Positions 1 to 6,476 of a DNA stretch of 19,638 bases are shown here, one piece after another. The position numbers and the translations under genes were made by a program. This stretch comes from Nitrospirota bacterium (GTDB lineage Bacteria; Nitrospirota; Thermodesulfovibrionia; Thermodesulfovibrionales; SM23-35). The notes beneath the pieces are model-generated. The model was given only the letters and a program-made list of their open reading frames with translations, did no database searches and had not been told where the DNA came from. Positions within the stretch are counted from its first letter, which is position 1, and each line of letters begins with the position of its first letter. The DNA lies in NCBI GenBank assembly GCA_029883145.1, contig JAOUJR010000003.1, forward strand, positions 1 through 19,638. The letters are read 5' to 3'.

Positions 1-17
1 TATGTATGGAGAGTAAT

Positions 18-734
18 ATGGGATTTGAAGATATTCTGAAAAGACATTTTGATAAGGTCGTTAAAGAAGTCGATTTTGTGAAAAGTACTTATAATGAAAT
101 GAAAAAATATGGGTTTACTGATCAGAATAGCATAGCTGCTGTCTGTGTATGCAGGGACGAAATCTCTCAATCATTGAGAAGCCTTATCAAATATACATGG
201 GGAGAAGCGTTCAATTTTTCGAGCCTTGCAGGGATGTTTACAGCGGGTAAAACAGGACTCGTTGCTGCAATGCATCATGCACCAAAGTTGGACGGGAGAG
301 AACGATATGTTTACTTTGTCATACCTCATACTGCAATTGATGGAAATGGAAGGGCCGGGTTTTGCAAACGGAAGGGGATAGAAGAATCCAGTGCCTGTGG
401 GGCCCTGTGTCTTTTTTTAAAAGAGCTCAATGAGGGGAAACTTCACATCTCAATAGACGAAGAAGATATAGAGGAAAGCCTTATGAAAAGGAGACTGTTG
501 AGTGAGATACCGTATGGGTATATCCCAGAACTCATTGAGCTTACCAAAATAACCAGAGGTGTTATTCAGTCTGACCTTGAGCGGGTTTTGAATAAAGTAG
601 TGGATACAACAAAGAGCGATTATGCTCTGATAACAGGGATACAGATCCATAGTCCTGACGGAAATTACATCTGGCCCTCAGAATGTTATGCCGTGGTAAA
701 TGGTATGAAACAAGAGGTCAGTTTAGGAGAGTGA
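18..734 (+). CDS. LCIB/LCIC-like (theta-type) carbonic anhydrase
   Basis: Probable zinc enzyme interconverting CO2 and bicarbonate, cytoplasmic (no signal peptide or membrane span). Numbering from the ATG at 6, it shows the LCIB-family landmarks. These are CRDE at 49-52 (zinc Cys plus the Asp/Arg pair typical of beta-like carbonic anhydrases), SSLAGMFTAGKTG at 72-84, IPHTAID with His108 and SSACGA with Cys131, so the expected Cys-His-Cys zinc set is present. About 240 residues fits a single-domain bacterial LCIB homologue. I chose the ATG at 18 because GGAG at 8-11 sits 6 nt upstream of it; the ATG at 6 has no visible ribosome binding site, and the frame is open to the window edge, so a longer N terminus cannot be excluded. 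The next gene starts 3 nt after the stop. The family call rests on recalled motifs; activity is inferred. Confidence 0.75.
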   Translation: MGFEDILKRHFDKVVKEVDFVKSTYNEMKKYGFTDQNSIAAVCVCRDEISQSLRSLIKYTWGEAFNFSSLAGMFTAGKTGLVAAMHHAPKLDGRERYVYFVIPHTAIDGNGRAGFCKRKGIEESSACGALCLFLKELNEGKLHISIDEEDIEESLMKRRLLSEIPYGYIPELIELTKITRGVIQSDLERVLNKVVDTTKSDYALITGIQIHSPDGNYIWPSECYAVVNGMKQEVSLGE

Positions 735-737
735 CAT

Positions 738-2495
738 ATGAAAAAACCGGTTGTCTGGATCTTCTGTTCAATAATATTGCTTTCATTATCTTTATTTTCT
801 GGAAGTCAGCAATCCTCTGCCTCCGAAGGGATATCAGAAGGTGAGACATTCTTTATCTCAGGGACTATATTAGATTCCCATAAGGAACCTGTTAAAGCCG
901 CCCATCTTAAAGTTCTCGTAAACGGTCAACCACAGAAAATAGTGGTCGAGAATAAATGGGTTGATGAGACAGAGACCTCATCCCATGGAATCTATCATAT
1001 AGCCTTTAAGCTTCCATCGGATCAGATCGATACCTCAAACATACAGCTTGAAATTTCGAAGGCAAGCTATCGTAAGACTGTACTTGAACTGAATAAGGAA
1101 GACTTTGCGCAGAAAAGTAATAAGGGACAGAGCTTCTATGCAGTCAGGAATGCGGAAATGTTACGAATCCTTGGCCCTGCTTTCTATATTGCAACTGCAG
1201 TTTTCCTCCTTGCCTATGTTGCCATCTCCTTCGAGCTTCTGCACAGAACGATAGCTGCTATGATAGGAGCGGCGATTATGCTTTTATTGACGTACACCCT
1301 TGGAACACTCAATCCTGGCTATCAGATCATCTCCTTCGAGAGGGCTATTCATGCCATAGATATGAACGTCATATTTCTCCTCATGGGTATGATGATTATT
1401 GTCGGTGTCCTCAAACATACCGGTGTATTCCAGTGGTGTGCCTATATGTCCTTTAAACTTGCGAAGGGGAAGGTTTCGATACTCGCCATTATTTCCATAT
1501 TTTTTATTGCTATCACCTCGGCACTTCTCGACAACGTGACAACAATGCTCCTTTATACTCCTGTGCTTATTGAAATAGCTTTGTCTTTGAAGATATCACC
1601 TCTCGTGCTTCTTATTCCGGGAATTATGGCATCAAATGTAGGCGGCGCAACAACCCTCATTGGAGACCCTCCCAATATCATGATAGGCTCTTATACCGGC
1701 CTCACATTCATGCAGTTTGTTACCAATCTGACGCTGGTCTGTATCATTGCGATGGTCGCCCTCGTTATCTATAACAAGTTTTTTTACGGTAAGGCTTATT
1801 CCAGGGCTAAGGTAGAAGATATTGATAAGTTCATTGCCTTTTTGAAGGAGGAGTATAAGATTACTGATAAGACCCTTCTCGGGTACGGCCTCTTTGTCAT
1901 GGGTCTTGTAATTTCTTTTTTTATCACCCATGGATACTGGCATATGGAGGTAAGTATACCGGCACTGTTCGGGGCTGGACTTCTCTTTACCTATGGCGTC
2001 CTTACAAAAAAAGTGAAGATGCTGGAACTCATTGAAAAGGATATTGAGTGGACAACCCTTCTTTTTTTTATATTTCTTTTTATCGTTGTAGGTGCTGTAG
2101 AGGAGACAGGGCTCCTTGCCTTGATAGCCGATTGGGTAATGAATGTATCTCAAGGCAATCTGGTGGCAGCTGTCTGCCTGATTCTCTGGGTATCAGCCAT
2201 CATGAGTGCCTTTGTGGATAATATACCCTTTACAGCAACGATGCTCCCGATTGTGGCCTATCTTAGCAGGGTTATTCCAGGTGCAGAGTCAAATGTCCTC
2301 TGGTGGGCCCTGGCATTAGGGGCATGTTTAGGTGGAAATGGTACAATTATAGGGGCGAGTGCAAATGTGGTTACCATGGGTATTGCAGAGGCAGCAGGCC
2401 ACCACATAAAATTCTTTGCTTTTATGAAATATGCTTTTGTTTATATGCTCATCAGCGTAGCTATCTGTAACGTCTGGTTGTTGATATTCTATTAA
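738..2495 (+). CDS. ArsB/NhaD (IT superfamily) permease with secreted N-terminal domain
   Basis: Inner-membrane ion or anion transporter of the ArsB/NhaD/SLC13 ion-transporter superfamily. Residues 1-29 form a signal peptide (hydrophobic stretch 7-22, likely cleavage after SSA). About 35-135 is a hydrophilic, beta-rich segment resembling a carboxypeptidase-regulatory-like sandwich. The multi-span core runs from about 143 to 585. The internally duplicated core motifs are visible: DNVTT at 265-269 with GGATTLIGDPPN at 302-313 in the first half, and FVDNIP at 492-497 with LGGNGTIIGASAN at 531-543 in the second. Asp265 and Asp494 are at equivalent places. AGGAG upstream supports the ATG at 738. 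Substrate cannot be read from sequence: Na+/H+ exchange, arsenite, dicarboxylate or another anion are all possible. Pairing with a carbonic anhydrase gene makes bicarbonate or pH-related transport worth considering. Confidence 0.8.
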   Translation: MKKPVVWIFCSIILLSLSLFSGSQQSSASEGISEGETFFISGTILDSHKEPVKAAHLKVLVNGQPQKIVVENKWVDETETSSHGIYHIAFKLPSDQIDTSNIQLEISKASYRKTVLELNKEDFAQKSNKGQSFYAVRNAEMLRILGPAFYIATAVFLLAYVAISFELLHRTIAAMIGAAIMLLLTYTLGTLNPGYQIISFERAIHAIDMNVIFLLMGMMIIVGVLKHTGVFQWCAYMSFKLAKGKVSILAIISIFFIAITSALLDNVTTMLLYTPVLIEIALSLKISPLVLLIPGIMASNVGGATTLIGDPPNIMIGSYTGLTFMQFVTNLTLVCIIAMVALVIYNKFFYGKAYSRAKVEDIDKFIAFLKEEYKITDKTLLGYGLFVMGLVISFFITHGYWHMEVSIPALFGAGLLFTYGVLTKKVKMLELIEKDIEWTTLLFFIFLFIVVGAVEETGLLALIADWVMNVSQGNLVAAVCLILWVSAIMSAFVDNIPFTATMLPIVAYLSRVIPGAESNVLWWALALGACLGGNGTIIGASANVVTMGIAEAAGHHIKFFAFMKYAFVYMLISVAICNVWLLIFY

Positions 2496-2513
2496 TATCT
2501 GAGGAGAAAGAAT

Positions 2514-3467
2514 ATGAATATACAGAGTCCGTTCACAAAGATATTACTTCCACTGGATGGAAGTGAACGTTCGAAGCGGGCGGTACAGTTTACCGGCCAT
2601 ATGAGAGATTACATGGGCGGTAACATTTCAGGTATTACCTTGCTGCATGTCATTCAAGAAAGATACTCAAGCCGTCATCTATCATATATTGACTTCAGGG
2701 CAGAGAATCTGAAACAGAGCGATGTCTTTAAAAAGATTAGGGACCACTTTATCAGTAAAGAAGTTATGCCTTTTTTAGATGAGGGAGAGAAGATTTTGAA
2801 GGGATCGGGAATAGGAGTTGAGATAGAAAAACACGTACTCGAAGGAGATCCGGCCCATGAGATTGTCAGGTTAGCTGATGAAGGGAAGTTTTCAACTATA
2901 ATTATGGCGAGAAGGGGTCTCTCAAAAATAGCAGGTTTATTTATGGGAAGCGTAACCTCCAAAGTTATAGGCCATGCCCCCTGTAATGTCCTTGTGGTTC
3001 CGCTGAGTGCAAAAGATAAAATTGAAAATATCCTCATTGCAACTGACGGCTCACGATACAGTACAGCTGCAGCACTTCAGGCTATAGAGATTGCAAAACG
3101 TAGTGGAGCCAATCTCATTGTGACCTCTGTTGTACCCTCTGAAACGGGAGTTCCTCTGGATATTGTGCAATCAGAAATGCAGAGAGAGCTTATTGCCGAA
3201 GAGGAGCTTAAAGAAGCAGAGAAGAATGTGAGGCATGTGAAAGAGCTCGCTGAAAAGGAAGGGTTGAATATCCCAGGTCTTGTCCTCGCAGGAAGACCCT
3301 ATGAAGCTATAGTAGAAACGGCAAAACAAAAAGATATAGACCTTATTGTCATCGGAAGCCATGGCAAGACCGGCTTCGAGAGGCTCTTTATGGGAAGTGT
3401 GGCTGAGAGGGTAATTATACTTTCTCACTGTGCAGTGTTTGTTGTGAAGATGTCAAAGGAAATGTGA
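2514..3467 (+). CDS. Tandem universal stress protein (UspA x2)
   Basis: Cytoplasmic protein of two Usp domains, residues about 8-163 and 168-314, each opening with a strand of the type KILLPLDGSERS / NILIATDGSRYS. The second domain carries the full ATP-binding signature G-x2-G-x9-GS (starting GSHGKTG). In the first domain the initial Gly is Ala (ARRG, then nine residues, then GS), so nucleotide binding there may be weaker. Length of 317 residues is normal for a tandem Usp. GAGGAG lies just before the ATG, and the gap to the permease is 18 nt. Usp proteins are often encoded beside ion transporters and regulate them in response to nucleotide or energy state; that role here is inference from position. 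Confidence 0.92.
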   Translation: MNIQSPFTKILLPLDGSERSKRAVQFTGHMRDYMGGNISGITLLHVIQERYSSRHLSYIDFRAENLKQSDVFKKIRDHFISKEVMPFLDEGEKILKGSGIGVEIEKHVLEGDPAHEIVRLADEGKFSTIIMARRGLSKIAGLFMGSVTSKVIGHAPCNVLVVPLSAKDKIENILIATDGSRYSTAAALQAIEIAKRSGANLIVTSVVPSETGVPLDIVQSEMQRELIAEEELKEAEKNVRHVKELAEKEGLNIPGLVLAGRPYEAIVETAKQKDIDLIVIGSHGKTGFERLFMGSVAERVIILSHCAVFVVKMSKEM

Positions 3468-3485
3468 CCCATTGAAGGACAATGT

Positions 3486-4793
3486 ATGCTGAATGTATTG
3501 ATTGTCTCTGATGAAGCAAAAGAGATATATACATTATTTAAATCAAACAGTTTTGATCTTCATGCAGAAGATTTAAAACTAAAGGGCAATTCATTGAGAA
3601 ATAACTCTACCGAGCTTAATGGGTATGATATAGCTTTTCTTGACCTTGATACCGAAGGCTGGCAAACCAGACTTTTAGAATTAAGACAGCAAATGCCTGT
3701 GGTCACGTTTTCAAAACCTGATACAAAAAGAGCTGTTGAGGCTATGAAACTTGGTGCGGCAGATTATTTAGAAAAACCATTGACTACTGATGCTTTCAAT
3801 GATGTAATTGGCAGATATAAAAAGAAGATACTTGAACACAAGTACGGCTTTGGTGAAATTTTAGGGACAAGTATGCCAATGCAAGAGGTTTTTGGTTTGA
3901 TAAAAAAAGCAGCAGCGGGTGAGAGTAATGTATTAATTACAGGAGAAAGCGGCACAGGAAAGGAGCTTGTTGCAAGGGCAATTCACCGCTGGAGTCCAAG
4001 AAGTGAAAAATCATTTATGACTATCAATTGCAGTGCTATTCCTGATACCCTACTCGAATCAGAGCTTTTCGGTTTTGAAAAAGGAGCATTTACAGGTGCA
4101 ATTCAGACAAAAAAGGGAATTCTTGAGCTGGCAGATGGTGGTACGGTATTCTTCGATGAGATTGGAGATGTCTCTCCTTTATTTCAGACTAAAGTTCTCA
4201 GGGTTATTCAAGAAGGCGAAATTATGAGGATAGGAGGGACGCATCATATAAAGGTTGATGTGAGAGTTATTGCAGCAACAAATAAAGACTTAAAGATTGC
4301 CATGTCTAAAGGCGCTTTCAGGGAAGACCTTTTTTATAGACTCAATGTCATAAACATCCACATTCCGTCATTAAGGGAGAGGGAAGATGACATCCCGCTC
4401 CTGGTAAAACACTTTATAGAAAAGCATGCAGCAAAGAGAAAAGATTTATTGATTAAGGGCATCACCAACGATGCCATGAATATCCTGACGAACTATTCAT
4501 ATCCTGGTAATGTAAGAGAGCTTGAAAATATTATTGAGCGCGCAATATCATTAGCAAATAGCCCTGAGATATTACCTTCTGATTTGCCATCATTTTTACT
4601 GGCAAACCCTCAAAAAAGAAAAATGATACCAAAGCTGAAGGATGCGATTTTAACAACCGAAAAAGAAACAATAGTATCTGCATTACATGAATCTAACTGG
4701 AACATATCTCATGCTGCTCTAAAACTCGGTATATACCGCCAACAACTGCAGAAAAAGATAAAAGACCTTAAAATAACACCGCTATTCCATTAG
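3486..4793 (+). CDS. Sigma-54-dependent response regulator (NtrC family)
   Basis: Transcription activator for sigma-54 RNA polymerase. Domain order: receiver about 1-112, AAA+ 124-365, Fis-type helix-turn-helix about 390-430. The receiver keeps the phosphorylation set Asp9/Glu10, Asp53, Ser76 and Lys97, but lacks the usual Met-Pro after the acceptor Asp. AAA+ motifs are complete: Walker A GESGTGKE 153-160, GAFTGA 200-205 (sigma-54 contact loop), Walker B GGTVFFDE 218-225 and the arginine-finger region FREDLFYRL. The C-terminal helix pair resembles Fis/NtrC DNA-binding domains. It starts 18 nt after the Usp gene, so it is probably co-transcribed with the carbonic anhydrase/permease genes. No sensor kinase is visible. 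Its likely targets are the three TGCA elements and the sigma-54 promoter that follow at 4822-5108 (inference). Confidence 0.93.
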   Translation: MLNVLIVSDEAKEIYTLFKSNSFDLHAEDLKLKGNSLRNNSTELNGYDIAFLDLDTEGWQTRLLELRQQMPVVTFSKPDTKRAVEAMKLGAADYLEKPLTTDAFNDVIGRYKKKILEHKYGFGEILGTSMPMQEVFGLIKKAAAGESNVLITGESGTGKELVARAIHRWSPRSEKSFMTINCSAIPDTLLESELFGFEKGAFTGAIQTKKGILELADGGTVFFDEIGDVSPLFQTKVLRVIQEGEIMRIGGTHHIKVDVRVIAATNKDLKIAMSKGAFREDLFYRLNVINIHIPSLREREDDIPLLVKHFIEKHAAKRKDLLIKGITNDAMNILTNYSYPGNVRELENIIERAISLANSPEILPSDLPSFLLANPQKRKMIPKLKDAILTTEKETIVSALHESNWNISHAALKLGIYRQQLQKKIKDLKITPLFH

Positions 4794-4821
4794 TATAGAG
4801 GTTCGCTTCGTCCCCTTCTAA

Positions 4822-4840
4822 GTGCATATATAAATTGCAC
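4822..4840. promoter_or_regulatory. TGCA-N9-TGCA element, copy 1 (putative activator site)
   Basis: Two TGCA tetramers offset by 13 bp, with outer bases G and C giving GTGCA-N9-TGCAC and an AT-only interior. It is centred about 288 bp upstream of the predicted sigma-54 start site near 5119. The same element recurs at 4932 and 5023. Flanking similarity continues for a few bases (CACCA). Interpretation as an enhancer site for the adjacent NtrC-type protein is inference from spacing and context. Confidence 0.6.
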
Positions 4841-4931
4841 CATAATAATCCTTCCTTTTATTTAACATGTTCAAGAACACAATAAGCCTCACCGGTTTAT
4901 TCTTTCTTTAATTGGTTTGCTATCAAAGAGA

Positions 4932-4950
4932 ATGCATTTATAAATTGCAC
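4932..4950. promoter_or_regulatory. TGCA-N9-TGCA element, copy 2 (putative activator site)
   Basis: Second copy with the same 13-bp offset between TGCA tetramers (4933 and 4946) and an AT-only interior almost identical to copy 1. The flank CCACATACCG is shared with copy 3 (TCACACACCG), and both copies 2 and 3 are followed by the nonamer ATATCAATA (4968 and 5063). Centre is about 178 bp upstream of the predicted start site. The stretch 4794-5092 holds no gene that I can support; these repeats are its main content. Confidence 0.6.
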
Positions 4951-4959
4951 CACATACCG

Positions 4960-4983
4960 TTAACCTAATATCAATAAGGTTAA
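4960..4983. repeat. Inverted repeat TTAACCT-N10-AGGTTAA
   Basis: Perfect 7-bp arms (4960-4966 and 4977-4983) around a 10-nt AT-rich centre that contains the ATATCAATA nonamer shared with copy 3 of the TGCA element. It could be a second regulator site or a bending-protein site between the activator elements. It lacks a U tract, so it is not a terminator. Function unknown. Confidence 0.4.
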
Positions 4984-5022
4984 TGTTTTTCCACTAAAAT
5001 ATCTCCTTATTCAAAAAAACAA

Positions 5023-5041
5023 GTGCATTTTAAAATTGCAT
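5023..5041. promoter_or_regulatory. TGCA-N9-TGCA element, copy 3 (putative activator site)
   Basis: Third copy, TGCA at 5024 and 5037, again 13 bp apart, with interior TTTTAAAAT. Its centre is about 87 bp upstream of the predicted sigma-54 start, a normal distance for an NtrC-type upstream activating sequence. Copy-to-copy distances are 110 and 91 bp, so the three are not a simple tandem array. Confidence 0.6.
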
Positions 5042-5092
5042 CACACACCGATATTAAATAAAATATCAATATAATTCAATCGGTTATGCTAC

Positions 5093-5108
5093 TGGTATGT
5101 ATATTGCT
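5093..5108 (+). promoter_or_regulatory. Sigma-54 (-24/-12) promoter
   Basis: Sequence TGGTATGTATATTGCT has the diagnostic GG (5094-5095) and GC (5106-5107) separated by exactly 10 nt, close to the consensus TGGCAC-N5-TTGCW. The predicted start is near 5119, 7 nt before the first downstream ATG. An NtrC-family activator gene ends about 300 bp upstream and three repeated TGCA elements lie between. Together these make this one of the better supported regulatory calls in the window. Confidence 0.75.
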
Positions 5109-5125
5109 TTTTAGTTTCAGTAGAA

Positions 5126-5299
5126 ATGGAAAAATTAATGAAAAAATTGGAAGATATTACGGTCATTATAACCTTTTTAGAAGCAAGAGAATATGATGCT
5201 GCAAAAGAAAAATCAGCAGTAAAAAGGGATGTAAAAGTAACTGATATCGATAAAGTAACTATCAATGAAGTGGAGGGGACATGGAACATAATGTTTTAA
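5126..5299 (+). CDS. Small 57-aa ORF, first gene after the sigma-54 promoter
   Basis: Open frame of 57 codons beginning MEKLMKKLEDITV and ending EGTWNIMF. The product is charged, rich in Lys/Glu/Asp, has no Cys and no membrane span. It is likely helical in the first half (about residues 2-32) and strand-like near VKVTDIDKVTINEV. The predicted start site is only 7 nt upstream of the ATG at 5126, and no good ribosome binding site is seen. A second in-frame ATG at 5138 has a weak GGA upstream. Its 3' end overlaps the next gene by 19 nt. I do not recognise a family. It could be a substrate or partner of the radical SAM enzyme, or a non-functional leader. Confidence 0.5.
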   Translation: MEKLMKKLEDITVIITFLEAREYDAAKEKSAVKRDVKVTDIDKVTINEVEGTWNIMF

Positions 5300-5496
5300 T
5301 AAATTTGAGCTATATTATAGCCCTAAGCGTAACCTTTATGCTTATACTCATGTTTCCCGGTATTTCTTTTGAGATTTGGCAACGTCCTCTAAAAAAGTGG
5401 ACAGTATTTAAAACAGTAAGGCTTCAGAGGAAGAGCAGGCAGGCTGAAGAAAAACTGAAGAAATATATTGAAATAGACATGACAAAGTTACGGTGA
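5281..5496 (+). CDS. Small single-span membrane protein (71 aa)
   Basis: Short protein with one hydrophobic helix at about residues 6-28, ending near FPGISF, followed by a strongly basic, amphipathic tail (about 34-71, many Lys/Arg, with a RQAEEKLKKY helix). This predicts an inner-membrane anchor with a cytoplasmic helical tail. GGAGGGG at 5272-5278 directly precedes the ATG, the best translation signal in this cassette, which supports a real gene. It overlaps the 57-aa ORF by 19 nt and is followed within 45 nt by the radical SAM gene. No Cys residues. Family not recognised; possible roles are a membrane anchor for the enzyme or its substrate. Confidence 0.65.
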   Translation: MEHNVLINLSYIIALSVTFMLILMFPGISFEIWQRPLKKWTVFKTVRLQRKSRQAEEKLKKYIEIDMTKLR

Positions 5497-5540
5497 ATAT
5501 TGTACAATGTGATCAATAAAAAAGTTATCTGGATGATTAT

Positions 5541-6476
5541 TTGTACACTGATTTTCCTCAATACATTCAGTTTTATCCCACCCTAAAATGTAATTTCAAT
5601 TGTACATTCTGTTTCAACAGAGGTATCTCATCAGATACAGAGGTCAATTTAAAAGATTTTGAGAGAATTGTCTCTGTTGCTTCAGATGGTGGAGTCGAAG
5701 AGATTGATATGCTCGGAGGAGAGCCAACGCTTCATTCTGGATTCAGCCAGATAACAGATATCCTTTATACCAATAAACTGAAAACCACAATAAGTACAAA
5801 CGGCTCTAATATTCCTCTATTGGAGAAACTGTCAAAGAAATATAATGGAGAACTGATAAAAATTGGAGTTTCCCTCAACGCTGATGTAATAACTGAAGAG
5901 CTTCATGAATATATCACTATGTATAAACCAATATTAAAAAGTATATGTTCAAATAAGCGAATTATCCCGGAATCAGCTCAACATTATCTTGGACTAACAG
6001 ATATTGAGTATTATCTTTTATTTATGGATACAGTACATGATGATGACCTAAGAACCAGTCTGCCATTCTATGAATTTCTTAAAGAATTAAATAATCTCAA
6101 GGATATATATAATAATGTGAACGGGGTGTTTTGCTCAGGATTTATCCCTGACACCGAAAACTACCCAGTTCTGCAGCACGTGAGATGTCCTGCAGGGACT
6201 ATAAAGCTTTCAATCATGCCTGATGGCTCTGTATATCCGTGTTATCTGTTTTTCAGGCACAGCGAATTTAGACTAGGCAATATATTAAACGATGATTTCA
6301 AAAGTATATGGAGCAATCCTATTCTCGATTTTTTCAGAAGATTTGATAAAAATATCTGCACAAATACCCGATGTGAAGTATTTTCAGACTGTCATGGCGG
6401 GTGTCCTGCGGTGAGTTTATTGATCTATAACGATATCAAAGCACCTGATCCAAGATGTGTGGTAAGGAGAGTTTAG
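5541..6476 (+). CDS. Radical SAM/SPASM-domain enzyme
   Basis: Cytoplasmic iron-sulfur enzyme using S-adenosylmethionine radical chemistry. Radical SAM core: C17-x3-C21-x2-C24 for the [4Fe-4S] cluster and GGEP at 59-62 for SAM binding. C-terminal SPASM domain: C216-x12-G-x4-C234, then C273-x4-C278-x5-C284-x3-C288 and a last C306, enough for two auxiliary clusters. At 311 residues it is short for the group. SPASM enzymes mostly modify peptides or proteins (sactipeptide, PQQ, mycofactocin and sulfatase maturases); the substrate here is unknown, but two small ORFs precede it. No ATG is available: I use TTG at 5541, with GGATGA shortly before it. A GTG at 5493 overlapping the previous stop is in the same frame, but an in-frame TAA at 5517 cuts it off. 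The stop overlaps the convergent phosphatase gene. Confidence 0.85.
   Translation: MYTDFPQYIQFYPTLKCNFNCTFCFNRGISSDTEVNLKDFERIVSVASDGGVEEIDMLGGEPTLHSGFSQITDILYTNKLKTTISTNGSNIPLLEKLSKKYNGELIKIGVSLNADVITEELHEYITMYKPILKSICSNKRIIPESAQHYLGLTDIEYYLLFMDTVHDDDLRTSLPFYEFLKELNNLKDIYNNVNGVFCSGFIPDTENYPVLQHVRCPAGTIKLSIMPDGSVYPCYLFFRHSEFRLGNILNDDFKSIWSNPILDFFRRFDKNICTNTRCEVFSDCHGGCPAVSLLIYNDIKAPDPRCVVRRV

Noticed and set aside
1632..2153. 173-codon open frame on the minus strand
   Set aside because: Lies wholly inside the permease gene; low-complexity translation, no family features, no ribosome binding site.
3486..3821. Receiver domain thought to be degenerate
   Set aside because: On alignment by eye Asp9/Glu10, Asp53, Ser76 and Lys97 are all present, so phosphorylation remains possible.
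4794..4820. Terminator after the sigma-54 activator gene
   Set aside because: Only a weak GAGG/CCTT-like pairing and no T tract could be found.
4822..5041. Repeats that might be a CRISPR array
   Set aside because: Only three 19-bp AT-rich elements, unequal spacing of 110 and 91 bp, diverging flanks and no cas genes; regulatory sites fit better.
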